Notes: generated from the sequence alone by a model not told the origin. DNA of 64,000 bases from Bacillota bacterium (GCA_023418915.1 JAEZYU010000089.1:36320-100319), one strand, 5' to 3'; numbered from the stretch's first letter, positions 35,149 to 44,320 are shown. Translations and numbers: made by a program.

Positions 35149-35970
35149 ATGGATTTATTCAGTCTGAAGGGTAAGAAGGCTGTACTGCTTGGCGGTGGCG
35201 GAGTTTTAGGAACTGCCATGGCAAAAGGACTTGTTGATGCCGGTGCGGATGTGGCAGTATGTGATCTGGCTCCGGATAGAGCTCAGGCAGTCGCAGACAC
35301 GGTCATGAAAGAGGGGACTGTGGTAAAAGCATATAAGGTGGACGCTATGGACCCTGAAAGCATCAGGATGGCAGCGACATCCATATACAGCGATTTCGGA
35401 AGGGTCGACATATTGATCAATGCAGTGGGCGGAAACATGAAGGCAGCGACAACTTCTGATGATGTATCATTTTTTGATCTGGACGGGGATGTACTTGACA
35501 AGGTTGTAAAGCTGAACCTGATGGGCGGTGCAATACTTCCATCACAGGTATTTGGCAGGGAAATGGTGAAAAATGAGGATGGAGGCGTCATCATCAATGT
35601 ATCCTCGATGAACGCTTTCAGACCATTGACACGTATTCCCGGTTATTCCGCTGCGAAGGCCGCAGTAAGCAATTTCACACAATGGCTTTCGACCGACCTG
35701 GCAAGGCAGTATGGCGACAAGATCAGGGTCAATGCTATTGCACCCGGATTTTTTCTGACGGATCAGAACAGATTCCTTTTAACGAACCCTGAGACTGGTG
35801 AATTTACACAAAGAGGGAAAACTATAGTCGGGCATACACCGATGGGCAGGCTTGGACAGCCGGATGATCTGGTCGGCACGCTCATATGGCTCTGTTCTGA
35901 CGCATCCAAATTTGTCACCGGCATAGTCGTACCGGTGGATGGCGGATTTTCAGCATTTTCAGGGGTTTGA
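35149..35970 (+). CDS. SDR family oxidoreductase, probable fructuronate reductase (mannonate oxidoreductase)
   Basis: The 273-residue protein has the SDR layout: cofactor loop GGGGVLGTAMA at the N-terminus, NAVGG, catalytic Ser in NVSSMNAF, and Tyr-Lys in YSAAK. The C-terminus ends GGFSAFSGV, which I associate with SDR-type mannonate oxidoreductases (UxuB/YjmF type). It would reduce fructuronate, the product of UxaC, to mannonate with NAD(P)H. It is the first gene of a four-gene set with gnd, a LarA homologue and uxaC. ATG follows a GGGGGG-rich ribosome site. Confidence 0.85.
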   Translation: MDLFSLKGKKAVLLGGGGVLGTAMAKGLVDAGADVAVCDLAPDRAQAVADTVMKEGTVVKAYKVDAMDPESIRMAATSIYSDFGRVDILINAVGGNMKAATTSDDVSFFDLDGDVLDKVVKLNLMGGAILPSQVFGREMVKNEDGGVIINVSSMNAFRPLTRIPGYSAAKAAVSNFTQWLSTDLARQYGDKIRVNAIAPGFFLTDQNRFLLTNPETGEFTQRGKTIVGHTPMGRLGQPDDLVGTLIWLCSDASKFVTGIVVPVDGGFSAFSGV

Positions 35971-36066
35971 TCCGCATGTAGATGTTTAATTGTAAAACGT
36001 AATTTTGTGGTAAAAATAATATGTCGGTAATTAACTGAAAATGAAGCAGTAAAGGAGAGATAATAA

Positions 36067-37521
36067 ATGGATAAGCAGGATATAGGCGTGATCGGTCTGG
36101 CTGTAATGGGTAAGAATCTTGCACTGAACATTGAAAGCAGGGGATATTCAGTTTCGGTCTATAACCGTTCAAGAGAAAAAACAGACGACATGCTCGAAGA
36201 AGCAAAGGGCAAAAAGGTCAATGGAACGTACAGCATAGAAGAATTCGTGAATTCACTGAAGCCGCCAAGAAGGATCATAATTATGGTCAAAGCGGGCAAG
36301 CCGGTGGATGATACGATAGAGCAGCTAAAGGAGCATATATCAAAGGGCGATATCATTATAGATGCAGGAAATTCCTTCTACGGTGATACTATGAGAAGGA
36401 GCAGGGAGCTGGAAGCACAGGGATACAGATTCATCGGGACAGGCGTATCGGGCGGTGAAGAGGGAGCACTGAAAGGTCCTGCGATCATGCCCGGTGGAGC
36501 GGAGGAAGTATATGATATTGTAGCGCCGATACTTACAGCGATATCTGCTAAAGTGGATGGTGAGCCGTGCTGCACCTATATCGGGACAGATGGAGCAGGA
36601 CATTATGTAAAGATGGTTCACAACGGTATCGAATACGGTGACATGCAGCTTATATGCGAGGCATATTCACTATTGAAGAACGTTCTCGGCATGACGGCGA
36701 AGGAGCTTCATGAGGTGTTTGCACAATGGAACAAGGGCGAACTGGACAGCTACCTGATAGAGATCACAAGTGATATATTCACCAAGACAGATCCAGAGAC
36801 AGGAAAACCTATGGTGGATGTCATACTGGACAAAGCCGGCCAGAAGGGCACAGGTAAATGGACCAGCAAGAGTGCTCTTGATCTTGGTATCGCCACTCCT
36901 GTGATAACGGAAGCGGTTTTTGCCCGCTGCATTTCTGCTATAAAGGATGAGAGAGCGGCAGCGAGCAAGGTCCTGAGCGGTCCTTCGGGCACAGCGTCGT
37001 TCAACGGAGACAGAAAAGGCTTTATAGAATCTGTCAGGCGCGCTTTATATGCAAGCAAAATATGTTCCTATGCGCAGGGCTTTGCTCTTATGAAGGCAGC
37101 AGCTCAAGAATACGGCTGGAAGCTGGATTACGGCAGAATAGCTATGATATTCAGAGGAGGCTGCATCATCAGAGCGCAGTTCCTCCACAGGATCAAGGAA
37201 GCATACGACAAAGCGCCGGAGCTGGCTAATCTTATGCTCGACCCGTATTTCAAAGAAATCCTTGAAAACTACCAGGAGGATTGGCGCAAGGTCATATCGA
37301 CCGCAGTTCTTTCAGGGATACCGGTACAGGCCATATCCAGCGCACTGTCATATTTCGACAGCTACAGAAGCGAAAACCTTCCTGCAAATTTGCTGCAGGC
37401 GCAAAGGGACTATTTTGGAGCTCATCTGTATGAACGTATCGATAAGCCGCGCGGAGAGTTCTTCCATTTTAACTGGACCGAACATGGCGGCAAAACATCT
37501 GCCTCTGCCTATACTGTGTGA
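36067..37521 (+). CDS. gnd: 6-phosphogluconate dehydrogenase, decarboxylating
   Basis: The 484-residue protein has the Rossmann segment GLAVMGKNLALNIESRG followed by NRS (NADP-type), then GTGVSGGEEGA, and the catalytic GAGHYVKMVHNGIEYGDMQ segment with Lys. The helical C-terminal domain is full-length. It converts 6-phosphogluconate to ribulose 5-phosphate and CO2. Its place between a mannonate oxidoreductase and a LarA-type epimerase, rather than beside zwf, suggests it drains gluconate made from uronates. ATG follows GGAGAG. Confidence 0.96.
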   Translation: MDKQDIGVIGLAVMGKNLALNIESRGYSVSVYNRSREKTDDMLEEAKGKKVNGTYSIEEFVNSLKPPRRIIIMVKAGKPVDDTIEQLKEHISKGDIIIDAGNSFYGDTMRRSRELEAQGYRFIGTGVSGGEEGALKGPAIMPGGAEEVYDIVAPILTAISAKVDGEPCCTYIGTDGAGHYVKMVHNGIEYGDMQLICEAYSLLKNVLGMTAKELHEVFAQWNKGELDSYLIEITSDIFTKTDPETGKPMVDVILDKAGQKGTGKWTSKSALDLGIATPVITEAVFARCISAIKDERAAASKVLSGPSGTASFNGDRKGFIESVRRALYASKICSYAQGFALMKAAAQEYGWKLDYGRIAMIFRGGCIIRAQFLHRIKEAYDKAPELANLMLDPYFKEILENYQEDWRKVISTAVLSGIPVQAISSALSYFDSYRSENLPANLLQAQRDYFGAHLYERIDKPRGEFFHFNWTEHGGKTSASAYTV

Positions 37522-37599
37522 CGATACGGATGCGGTTGGGCAGGACTGATATGCAGCCAAATGAGGGCTCAGTGTTCCGTGGGGAAGGGGGATAGAGGT

Positions 37600-38931
37600 A
37601 TGGACGATATTACAGCAAAAAACCATACAAGAAACGGCATAAATATGGAGGATATCATTCTGAGAGGAGAAGATGACAGCAGCATAGATGAGAACGACAT
37701 ACGAAGTGTTCTGGAGAAATGTATCAAACAATGCAGAAAAAGCATTGGATGTCTGAATAAAGTGCTGCTGATTCCCCCCGATTTTACAAGGATGCATTCA
37801 GGTGCGGGGAAGATCACGGCAATCTTCTACAGGATGCTCAAGGATACATGCCACATAGATATCATGCCCGCACTTGGGACCCATGAACCCATGACTCCTG
37901 GTGAAATATACGAGTTCTTCGGCGGAAGTGTACCGCATGAAGCCTTTGTCATACACAACTGGAGAAACGATGTTGTCAGGATCGGACAGGTGCCGGGCAA
38001 CTATGTAAGTGAGGTCTCTGAGGGTCTTGTATCAGAACCTGTCGATGTAGAAGTGAACAAACGGATCATTGACGTGTCCTATGACCTCATAATATCCATC
38101 GGTCAGGTCGTACCACATGAAGTCGTTGGAATGGCCAATTACAGTAAGAATATATTCGTAGGCTGCGGCGGCAGCAGTATGATCAATCAATCTCATATGC
38201 TGGGTGCTTTTTATGGGCTCGAAAGGATCATGGGACGCGACCATTCTCCTGTCAGAAAGGTGTTTGATTATGCACAGGAGCACTTTCTGAAGGATATACC
38301 GATGATGTATGTACTCACTGTTACGACACAGTCTGAGGGCAATGTCGCAGTTCACGGGCTGTTTGCAGGCAGCAGCCGAAGGATCTTCGAGCAAGCCGTT
38401 GCTCTTAGCCAGCAGAAAAATATTATATTTGTTGATAAGCCATTCAGAAAGACAGTTGTTTATCTGGATGAAAAAGAGTTCAAGAGCACCTGGATTGGAA
38501 ATAAGGCTGTATACAGGACGAGGATGGCGATTGCAGACGGCGGTGAGCTTGTTGTTATTGCGCCTGGGGTCAGAAGGTTCGGAGAGGATGATGAAAACGA
38601 CCGGCTGATCAGAAAATACGGGTATGTCGGCAGGGAAAAGGTACTGGAATTGTGCAAAACCAGGGAAGATTTGAAAAACAACCTTTCTGTGGCTGCACAC
38701 CTTATCCATGGCTCATCCGACGGCAGATTCTCGATAACATATGCGCCCGGGAAGCTTTCGAACAATGAGATTGAAGGCGTGAACTTTAAATATGCTTCTG
38801 TGGAGGAAGCAATGATGCGTTATGACCCAGAGAAGCTGAAGGATGGCTTCAATGTAACGGACGATGGAGAGGAATTTTACTATATCAGCAATCCAGCATT
38901 AGGTCTATGGGCATGCAGAGACAGGTTTTGA
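37600..38931 (+). CDS. LarA-superfamily (nickel-pincer) 2-hydroxyacid racemase/epimerase
   Basis: The 443-residue protein matches LarA along its length. The cofactor and catalytic residues are all present: GTHEPM gives H95, VPHEVVG gives H173, NYSKN gives K183 and NQSH gives H199. These correspond to His108, His174, Lys184 and His200 of lactate racemase. PPDFTRMHS near 59-67 is the usual N-terminal motif. Superfamily members invert the 2-hydroxy carbon of lactate, malate or sugar acids. In this context an epimerase between mannonate and gluconate is likely. Cofactor genes larB, larC and larE are not in the window. ATG at 37600 follows AAGGGGG. Confidence 0.85.
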   Translation: MDDITAKNHTRNGINMEDIILRGEDDSSIDENDIRSVLEKCIKQCRKSIGCLNKVLLIPPDFTRMHSGAGKITAIFYRMLKDTCHIDIMPALGTHEPMTPGEIYEFFGGSVPHEAFVIHNWRNDVVRIGQVPGNYVSEVSEGLVSEPVDVEVNKRIIDVSYDLIISIGQVVPHEVVGMANYSKNIFVGCGGSSMINQSHMLGAFYGLERIMGRDHSPVRKVFDYAQEHFLKDIPMMYVLTVTTQSEGNVAVHGLFAGSSRRIFEQAVALSQQKNIIFVDKPFRKTVVYLDEKEFKSTWIGNKAVYRTRMAIADGGELVVIAPGVRRFGEDDENDRLIRKYGYVGREKVLELCKTREDLKNNLSVAAHLIHGSSDGRFSITYAPGKLSNNEIEGVNFKYASVEEAMMRYDPEKLKDGFNVTDDGEEFYYISNPALGLWACRDRF

Positions 38932-39008
38932 AGCCGGGTCCCGTGCCAACAGGGGAGACAGGTCAATACCCGGAGAATGAAAATTGTAGCTGATAGGGAG
39001 ATTGTAAA

Positions 39009-40418
39009 ATGAAAAAATTCATGGACGAGAGCTTTCTGCTCAATAATGATACTGCATTCAGGCTTTATCATGAGCATGCGAAGAAAATGCCGATAATCGA
39101 TTATCATTGTCATTTGAACCCGCAGGATATAGCCGAAAACAAGAAATACAGGAGCATAACCGAGGTATGGCTCGGAGGCGATCATTATAAGTGGCGCGCA
39201 ATGAGGGTAAACGGCATCGATGAAAGGTATATAACAGGGGATGCAGATGACAGGGACAAATTCATGAAATGGGCGGACACCATGCCGTACTGTATCGGCA
39301 ATCCGCTTTACCATTGGACCCATCTTGAGCTGAAAAGATTTTTTGGTATAGACTCACCACTTTCGCCGAAAACGGCAGCATATATCTGGGACAAATGCAA
39401 CGAGATGCTAAAGGATAACAGTTTCTCGGCCAGAGAGCTCATAAAGCGCTCGAATGTCGAAGCTCTGTGCACCACTGATGATCCCACAGACACACTCGAG
39501 TATCATGATCTGATTTCCGGGGATGCTGCGTTTGAAGTAAAGGTATTGCCTGCGTTCCGGCCGGATAAGGGACTTAATATAGATAAGCCTGGTTTCACCG
39601 AATGGGTGTCAAAGCTTTCAGCTTCCACGGGCAACGATATAACTGACTATCCAGGCTTTAAAAAAGCTCTTCTGGCAAGGCTCGATTATTTCCATAAGAA
39701 AGGATGCAGGCTTTCGGACCATTCACTGGAACCTGTCGTATTTATGAGATGCTCTGAGGAAGAGGTCTCACATATATTTGATAAGGCGCTCATGGGCAAA
39801 TCCCTGGATGATACGGAGGTCAAAAAGTATAAAACAGCACTGATGACATTCTTCGGTATCGAGTACAGCAGGCTGGGTTGGGTCATGCAGCTGCATATAG
39901 GATGTATGAGGAACAATAATTCAAGGCAGTTCAAGCTACTGGGTCCTGATACAGGTTATGATGCCATCGATGACATGACCTTTGCCAGGGCATTGTCGCA
40001 GCTGCTGGACAAGATAGAGACAGAAGCCGGGCTGCCGAAAACGATACTATACTGCCTCAATCCAAGAGACAATGAAGTGCTCAGTACGATAGCCGGCTGT
40101 TTTCAGGGGGGCGGTATCGCCGGCAAGATCCAGTTCGGATCGGCATGGTGGTTCAACGATCAGCTCGATGGAATGAAGAAGCAAATGACGACACTTGCAA
40201 GTACAGGCCTGCTAAGCAGGTTTATCGGAATGCTGACCGATTCAAGAAGCTTTTTGTCATATACGAGACATGAGTATTTCAGGCGTATCCTATGCAGCAT
40301 CCTAGGCGACTGGGCTGAGTATGGAGAAGCGCCCTGTGATATGGAACTGCTTGGTCATATGGCTGAAGATATTAGCTACAATAATGCAAAAAATTATTTT
40401 AATTTTGGTCTGTATTGA
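39009..40418 (+). CDS. uxaC: uronate isomerase (glucuronate isomerase)
   Basis: The 469-residue protein is a full-length UxaC. It begins SFLLNNDTAFRLYHEHAKK and carries the metal motif DYHCHLNPQDIAENKKY and ALCTTDDPTDTLEYH. The middle holds LQLHIGCMRNNN-type sequence, and AWWFNDQLDGM is near the C-terminus. It converts glucuronate to fructuronate and galacturonate to tagaturonate. It follows the LarA homologue on the same strand after about 75 bases and supplies the first step for the genes before it. ATG follows AGGGAG. Confidence 0.96.
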   Translation: MKKFMDESFLLNNDTAFRLYHEHAKKMPIIDYHCHLNPQDIAENKKYRSITEVWLGGDHYKWRAMRVNGIDERYITGDADDRDKFMKWADTMPYCIGNPLYHWTHLELKRFFGIDSPLSPKTAAYIWDKCNEMLKDNSFSARELIKRSNVEALCTTDDPTDTLEYHDLISGDAAFEVKVLPAFRPDKGLNIDKPGFTEWVSKLSASTGNDITDYPGFKKALLARLDYFHKKGCRLSDHSLEPVVFMRCSEEEVSHIFDKALMGKSLDDTEVKKYKTALMTFFGIEYSRLGWVMQLHIGCMRNNNSRQFKLLGPDTGYDAIDDMTFARALSQLLDKIETEAGLPKTILYCLNPRDNEVLSTIAGCFQGGGIAGKIQFGSAWWFNDQLDGMKKQMTTLASTGLLSRFIGMLTDSRSFLSYTRHEYFRRILCSILGDWAEYGEAPCDMELLGHMAEDISYNNAKNYFNFGLY

Positions 40419-40576
40419 GACAGACAGTAACAAACGATCCCGGAAGTAAACAAAGATAAAGATTATCTTAACACAGAAGCAGCAATTGCAGCTAAGTTAT
40501 TTCCAGGAAATTACAAACAGTATCAGAAATGAGTTATCCTTGTATGGTAACCAATAAGATTTTGTAATGGTGCTGT

Positions 40577-40870
40577 ATGAGGAAGCTGTTTTTCTTTATC
40601 ATGTTATTGTCGTTCATAGATGCTGCGGCTACCGCTGTCGGCATCAAATGCGGTTATATTCATGAAGGCAACCCGGTTATAGGCTCTTTGGTAATGAAGG
40701 CGCCTATATTTGCGAGTATAGCGGCATTTATCATATCTGCCATGCTTCTGTCGCTGATCTACTCATTTAGGAATAGGATATGCTGGATTAATAATGGGCT
40801 ATTACTGATTTTGGTTGTAAAATCATCGGTTGTCTTGTTACATTTGGTATTTATTGTGCCGGTGCTGTAA
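40577..40870 (+). CDS. small membrane protein (DUF5658-like)
   Basis: The 97-residue protein has three membrane segments. The first begins LFFFIMLLSFIDAAATAVGIK and is followed by GNPVIGSLV, a pattern of DUF5658-type proteins. There is no known role. The ribosome site is poor. It is an isolated gene after uxaC; about 290 bases without a gene follow. Confidence 0.6.
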   Translation: MRKLFFFIMLLSFIDAAATAVGIKCGYIHEGNPVIGSLVMKAPIFASIAAFIISAMLLSLIYSFRNRICWINNGLLLILVVKSSVVLLHLVFIVPVL

Positions 40871-41164
40871 CAGCCCAATTAAAAAAGTCAAATTCATTGC
40901 TGCTATATGTTTAAATTGGTTGCAGCTTTCACTTAGTAATTATTTTCATGATGGCAACAGATATTATTCTATATACATATCCATACAGTTTCTTAGAATA
41001 TCTCAAGTTCCGTAGATGGGTCGGTAGCAATACGCCGCCTCATAAGGGTTGGAGGGATTTGTGTTGCTATTTATGATAAAAATAGGATAAAATAAAGCAG
41101 GATCGCGATACATTAGTTTGTATTATCAATAAAATAAATTTACATAATGTATAGGAGAATAATT

Positions 41165-41962
41165 ATGATTTATAAAGAAAAATATGGCTTCGGGGATCTG
41201 CTTGAAATCATGGCGAGGCTTCGTGCGGAGAATGGCTGTCCATGGGACAGGGAGCAGACTCATAAAAGCCTGCGTATATATATGATCGAGGAAACCTACG
41301 AAGTACTTGAGGCGCTGGATGCAGGAGAAAAAGACAAATTCTGCAATGAGCTTGGAGACCTGCTGCTTCAGATAGTATTCCATGCACAGATCGCAAAGGA
41401 AAACGAGGATTTTGACATAGAGGACGTCACAACTGAAGTCTGCAGGAAACTGATATCCAGGCATCCGCATATATTCGGTGACGTCAGGGCTGATACGGCA
41501 GATAAGGTAGTTGAGAACTGGGAGGCTATAAAGAAGAAGGAGAAGAGGATAGAAAGCCAGACAGGAGTCCTTAAGGATGTACCTTCGAATCTGCCGGCTC
41601 TGATGAGAAGCTACAAGGTACAGCAGAAGGCGGCGCAGGTCGGATTCGACTGGGATGATATAGAGGATGTTTTCCGCAAGGTAGATGAGGAAATACAGGA
41701 ATTACGAGATGTATATAAGAGTAAAAATGTGGAAAGAATTACTGATGAACTGGGAGATGCGTTTTTTGCTCTCGTGAACCTGTCCAGATTTCTTAAGGTA
41801 CAACCGGAGTTGGCTTTAGGCGGAACGATAAAGAAGTTTATTAGCCGGTTTGAGTATATCGAGCAGCAGAGCCTGAAAGCAGGCAGAAGGCTGGAGGATA
41901 TGAGCCTTGAGGAAATGGATGGTCTTTGGAATGAAGCAAAGGAGAAGCTCCCGAAAAAGTAA
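41165..41962 (+). CDS. mazG: nucleoside triphosphate pyrophosphohydrolase MazG
   Basis: The 265-residue protein has two MazG domains. The first has CPWDREQTHKSL and the EExxE metal motif in EETYEVLEA, then ELGDLLLQIVFHAQIA. The second repeats DELGDAFFALVNLSRFL. It hydrolyses NTPs and dNTPs to monophosphates and pyrophosphate, cleaning up aberrant nucleotides. It heads the common clostridial set mazG-hup-rqcP-yabP-yabQ. ATG at 41165 follows TAGGAG; the upstream in-frame ATG at 41147 overlaps the ribosome site. Confidence 0.95.
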   Translation: MIYKEKYGFGDLLEIMARLRAENGCPWDREQTHKSLRIYMIEETYEVLEALDAGEKDKFCNELGDLLLQIVFHAQIAKENEDFDIEDVTTEVCRKLISRHPHIFGDVRADTADKVVENWEAIKKKEKRIESQTGVLKDVPSNLPALMRSYKVQQKAAQVGFDWDDIEDVFRKVDEEIQELRDVYKSKNVERITDELGDAFFALVNLSRFLKVQPELALGGTIKKFISRFEYIEQQSLKAGRRLEDMSLEEMDGLWNEAKEKLPKK

Positions 41963-41981
41963 AAATGCAGGAGGTAATCGG

Positions 41982-42257
41982 ATGAACAAGTCTGAATTGA
42001 TCAGCAGTATGTCTGAGAAGGGTGATATAACAAAGGTCGACGCTGAAAAGGCCTTGAACGCATTTGTTGATAGTGTCGAAGAGGCACTTTCGAACGGCGA
42101 CAGGGTGCAGCTGATTGGCTTCGGGACCTTTGAGGTCAGGGAGAGAGCTGCCAGAAAGGGCAGAAATCCGCAGACTAAAAAGGAAATAACAATCGAAGCT
42201 TCAAAGGCGCCTGTATTCAGAGTCGGAAAGGCATTGAAGGATTTGGTCAACAAATAG
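41982..42257 (+). CDS. hup: HU family DNA-binding protein
   Basis: The 91-residue protein is a standard HU: MNKSELISSMSEKGDITK, then the signature GFGTFEVRERAARKGRNPQT with the DNA-intercalating proline. It bends and compacts DNA as a dimer. ATG at 41982 follows GGAGG and begins 20 bases after mazG. A hairpin with a 9-bp perfect stem follows at 42277-42300. Confidence 0.97.
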   Translation: MNKSELISSMSEKGDITKVDAEKALNAFVDSVEEALSNGDRVQLIGFGTFEVRERAARKGRNPQTKKEITIEASKAPVFRVGKALKDLVNK

Positions 42258-42276
42258 AGGATCATGAGATGGCCGC

Positions 42277-42300
42277 ACTGCAGGAAAATCATCCTGCAGT
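42277..42300. other. hairpin between hup and rqcP
   Basis: ACTGCAGGA (42277-42285) pairs perfectly with TCCTGCAGT (42292-42300) across a 6-base loop. There is no T-run, so it is more likely an mRNA-stabilising or attenuating structure than a full terminator. It may help give high HU and low RqcP output. Confidence 0.5.
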
Positions 42301-42365
42301 CTGCTGTGTAAATCAGAGGGCTGATCATTAGCATCAGCGGATAATAGATGATAGGGGATGTTTTT

Positions 42366-42605
42366 ATGAGGATCGACAAGTATCTGAAGGTCTCAAGGCT
42401 GATAAAAAGGCGTACGCTGGCAAATGAGGCCTGTGAGACTGGGCATGTGACAATAAACGGCAAAACCGTCAAACCCGGCGCAGACGTGAAAATCGGTGAC
42501 ATAATAGAAATACGGTTTGGCAGCAACCTTACTAAAGTAGAGGTTGTATCTGTCGCAGAGCATGTCACAAAAGAAGGATCAAAGGAAATGTATGTAATAA
42601 AGTGA
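42366..42605 (+). CDS. rqcP: S4-domain RNA-binding protein RqcP (YabO)
   Basis: The 79-residue protein is a lone S4 domain: MRIDKYLKVSRLIKRRTLANEAC, then GHVTINGKTVKPGADVKIGD. RqcP helps RqcH add C-terminal alanine tails to nascent chains on split 60S-like 50S subunits in ribosome quality control. Its position after hup and before yabP is as in Bacillus and Clostridia. ATG at 42366 has AGGGGATG upstream. Confidence 0.92.
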   Translation: MRIDKYLKVSRLIKRRTLANEACETGHVTINGKTVKPGADVKIGDIIEIRFGSNLTKVEVVSVAEHVTKEGSKEMYVIK

Positions 42606-42690
42606 TATCATCCGGCAGTCAACTGCTGCAGGCTAATATTCAAATAAGCGCAGCAACCGGAGCTGCCGGAACAACCGGACAAATCATATG

Positions 42691-42736
42691 TGAAAATCCC
42701 TGAGGGCAGCATTCATACCCTGATGGGATTTTTTCA
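42691..42736 (+). terminator. Rho-independent terminator after rqcP
   Basis: AAAATCCC plus TGAGGG pairs with CCCTGA plus TGGGATTTT, interrupted by a small internal mismatch, with a T-run to about 42735. yabP is thus likely to have its own sporulation promoter downstream. Confidence 0.75.
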
Positions 42737-42845
42737 TGTGCTTTTGTGTGGAATATATATATTGTACATGCATATATATTATTGTGGATAGCTCCATAGA
42801 ATTTGCGTTTATTTACCGGACTAATCTTTACCGGGGAGGGTCAGT

Positions 42846-43139
42846 ATGATCGAGGAAAAAAGAACGCCGAAGCCGAAAGTCCAGAACCTCATTCTTGAAA
42901 ACAGGGAGAAACTGAACATATCGGGTGTTATAGATGTCGAAAGCTTCAATGATGAGTGTGTGATCGTTGTCACCGAGTTGGGATTGCTGGTGGTGAAGGG
43001 AATTGACCTGCATATAAACAAGTTGAATCTGGACAGCTCGGAGATGGGCATCGAGGGAGAGATCATAAGTCTAGAGTATTCTGACAGAGAAGGGTCTCGG
43101 AGCAAGGGCGGAGGATTCTTTGCCCGGATGTTCAAATGA
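42846..43139 (+). CDS. yabP: sporulation protein YabP
   Basis: The 97-residue protein matches YabP: QNLILENREKLNISGVIDVESFNDE, then TELGLLVVKGIDLHINKLNLDSSEM. It is needed for spore cortex formation together with YabQ. It follows a terminator, overlaps yabQ by 4 bases (ATGA), and so forms a two-gene sporulation unit. GGGGAGGG lies upstream of the start. Confidence 0.95.
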   Translation: MIEEKRTPKPKVQNLILENREKLNISGVIDVESFNDECVIVVTELGLLVVKGIDLHINKLNLDSSEMGIEGEIISLEYSDREGSRSKGGGFFARMFK

Positions 43140-43750
43140 TAATCTCAGTCAGTGAACAGGTCCTGGTATTTTTATCGACAGCAATATGCGGTATGGTCAT
43201 CGCATTTGTATATGATATATTCAGAATATTCCGGAAGGCTGTCAGGACCGGCAGTCTGGTCACATTTGTGCAGGATATACTATACTGGCTCATAGCTTCG
43301 GTCATAATGTTTATCACTATATACCACAGCAATGATGGCGAACTAAGGGGTTTTTTATTCTTCGGGGCCTTTCTGGGGGTCATATTGTATGCTTTGATGT
43401 TCAGCAGGGTCATAATGAATTCTTCACTTTTTATAATAAGAATAACAACGATAATACTTAAATTTATTGCATTTATCATTTCGTACCCCTTCAGGATAAT
43501 AGTAAAGCTGATTGCGGCACCTGTCTGCCGAATGATCAAAAAAGCTGCTAACTCTGCTAGAGATGCCAGAGCAACAAAGAAAGAGGCTGAAACGAAAGAG
43601 ACCGTAAAGAAAGAGAATGGCACGATGAAGATTGTAATGAAAGAGACTATAAAGAAAGAGATTGTTAAGAAGCCTGATGTTTTAACAAAAATATTCAGAA
43701 GGTTGGTAAAAAAGATGCCAAGTACAGGCAATAATAAAGAATTGAAGTGA
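43136..43750 (+). CDS. yabQ: spore cortex biosynthesis protein YabQ
   Basis: The 204-residue protein has three or four membrane segments in the first 120 residues (LSTAICGMVIAFVYDIFRIFR is typical of YabQ) and a basic Lys/Glu-rich tail (about 140-204). YabQ is in the outer forespore membrane and is required for cortex assembly. The tail is longer and more repetitive (KKE repeats) than in Bacillus. Start codon overlaps yabP, implying coupled translation. Confidence 0.92.
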   Translation: MIISVSEQVLVFLSTAICGMVIAFVYDIFRIFRKAVRTGSLVTFVQDILYWLIASVIMFITIYHSNDGELRGFLFFGAFLGVILYALMFSRVIMNSSLFIIRITTIILKFIAFIISYPFRIIVKLIAAPVCRMIKKAANSARDARATKKEAETKETVKKENGTMKIVMKETIKKEIVKKPDVLTKIFRRLVKKMPSTGNNKELK

Positions 43751-43882
43751 TAAAGCAGGATTTTTTCAAACCGCATAGAATTATATATATATGTAAACTA
43801 CTGCTGATGTAAAACAAAGGATACAAGCATAAAGTACATTAGGATGAACAGGAGATTTCTCCTTGTCAGGGAGCAATAGCAA

Positions 43883-44161
43883 ATGAAAAAGGGTGGAAAA
43901 TCTACAATAGGAATATTCATTCTGCTTGCGATATTTCTATACTTCTCATACATTGCTGTAAGTCAGCAGAAATTGATCTATGCAAAAAATGTTGAACTAA
44001 ACAAGATAGAGAACAAAATAGAAGAAGAAGAAAAGATTAATGAGGAACTAAACAAAGAAAAAGAAATGATACAAAGCGATGAATATATTGAAAAAATTGC
44101 CCGGGAAAAGCTGGGCATGGTGAAAAAAAATGAGAGGGTCTATGTCGATATAGGCAAATAG
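43883..44161 (+). CDS. divIC: septum formation initiator (DivIC/FtsB) family protein
   Basis: The 92-residue protein has one membrane segment at about 8-26, then a long Glu/Lys-rich coiled coil, and the end motif IEKIAREKLGMVKKNERVYVDI, typical of DivIC. It binds FtsL and DivIB/FtsQ in the divisome. Its position between yabQ and an S1-domain gene matches Bacillus and Clostridia. The ribosome site (GGGAG) is moderate. Confidence 0.9.
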   Translation: MKKGGKSTIGIFILLAIFLYFSYIAVSQQKLIYAKNVELNKIENKIEEEEKINEELNKEKEMIQSDEYIEKIAREKLGMVKKNERVYVDIGK

Positions 44162-44205
44162 ACGAGCATCTGTCCGTAATTCTTCCAGTGCCTATAAATA
44201 CAGGC

Positions 44206-44234
44206 TTGACGAAAATTTTAGCATGCTATATAAT
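44206..44234 (+). promoter_or_regulatory. strong sigma-A promoter for the S1-domain gene
   Basis: TTGACG at 44206-44211 and TATAAT at 44229-44234 are separated by exactly 17 bases. The leader is about 80 bases and contains a CGGTCGTATAACAAACGGCAATGACCG stretch that could form a hairpin before AAGGAGG. Confidence 0.8.
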
Positions 44235-44320
44235 CGAATTGATTTTATATAGAAACCAACAGCCGGTCGTATAACAAACGGCAATGACCGTTTTTTAATT
44301 TAAGGAGGATTTCTTTCTGT

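Noticed and set aside
38032..38709. A 225-codon minus-strand frame inside the LarA homologue
   Set aside because: The plus strand carries all LarA catalytic residues in frame; the antisense frame is a by-product.
41816..42568. A 250-codon minus-strand frame across the end of mazG, hup and rqcP
   Set aside because: It spans three well-supported plus-strand genes and their gaps, and encodes hydrophobic sequence with no known fold.
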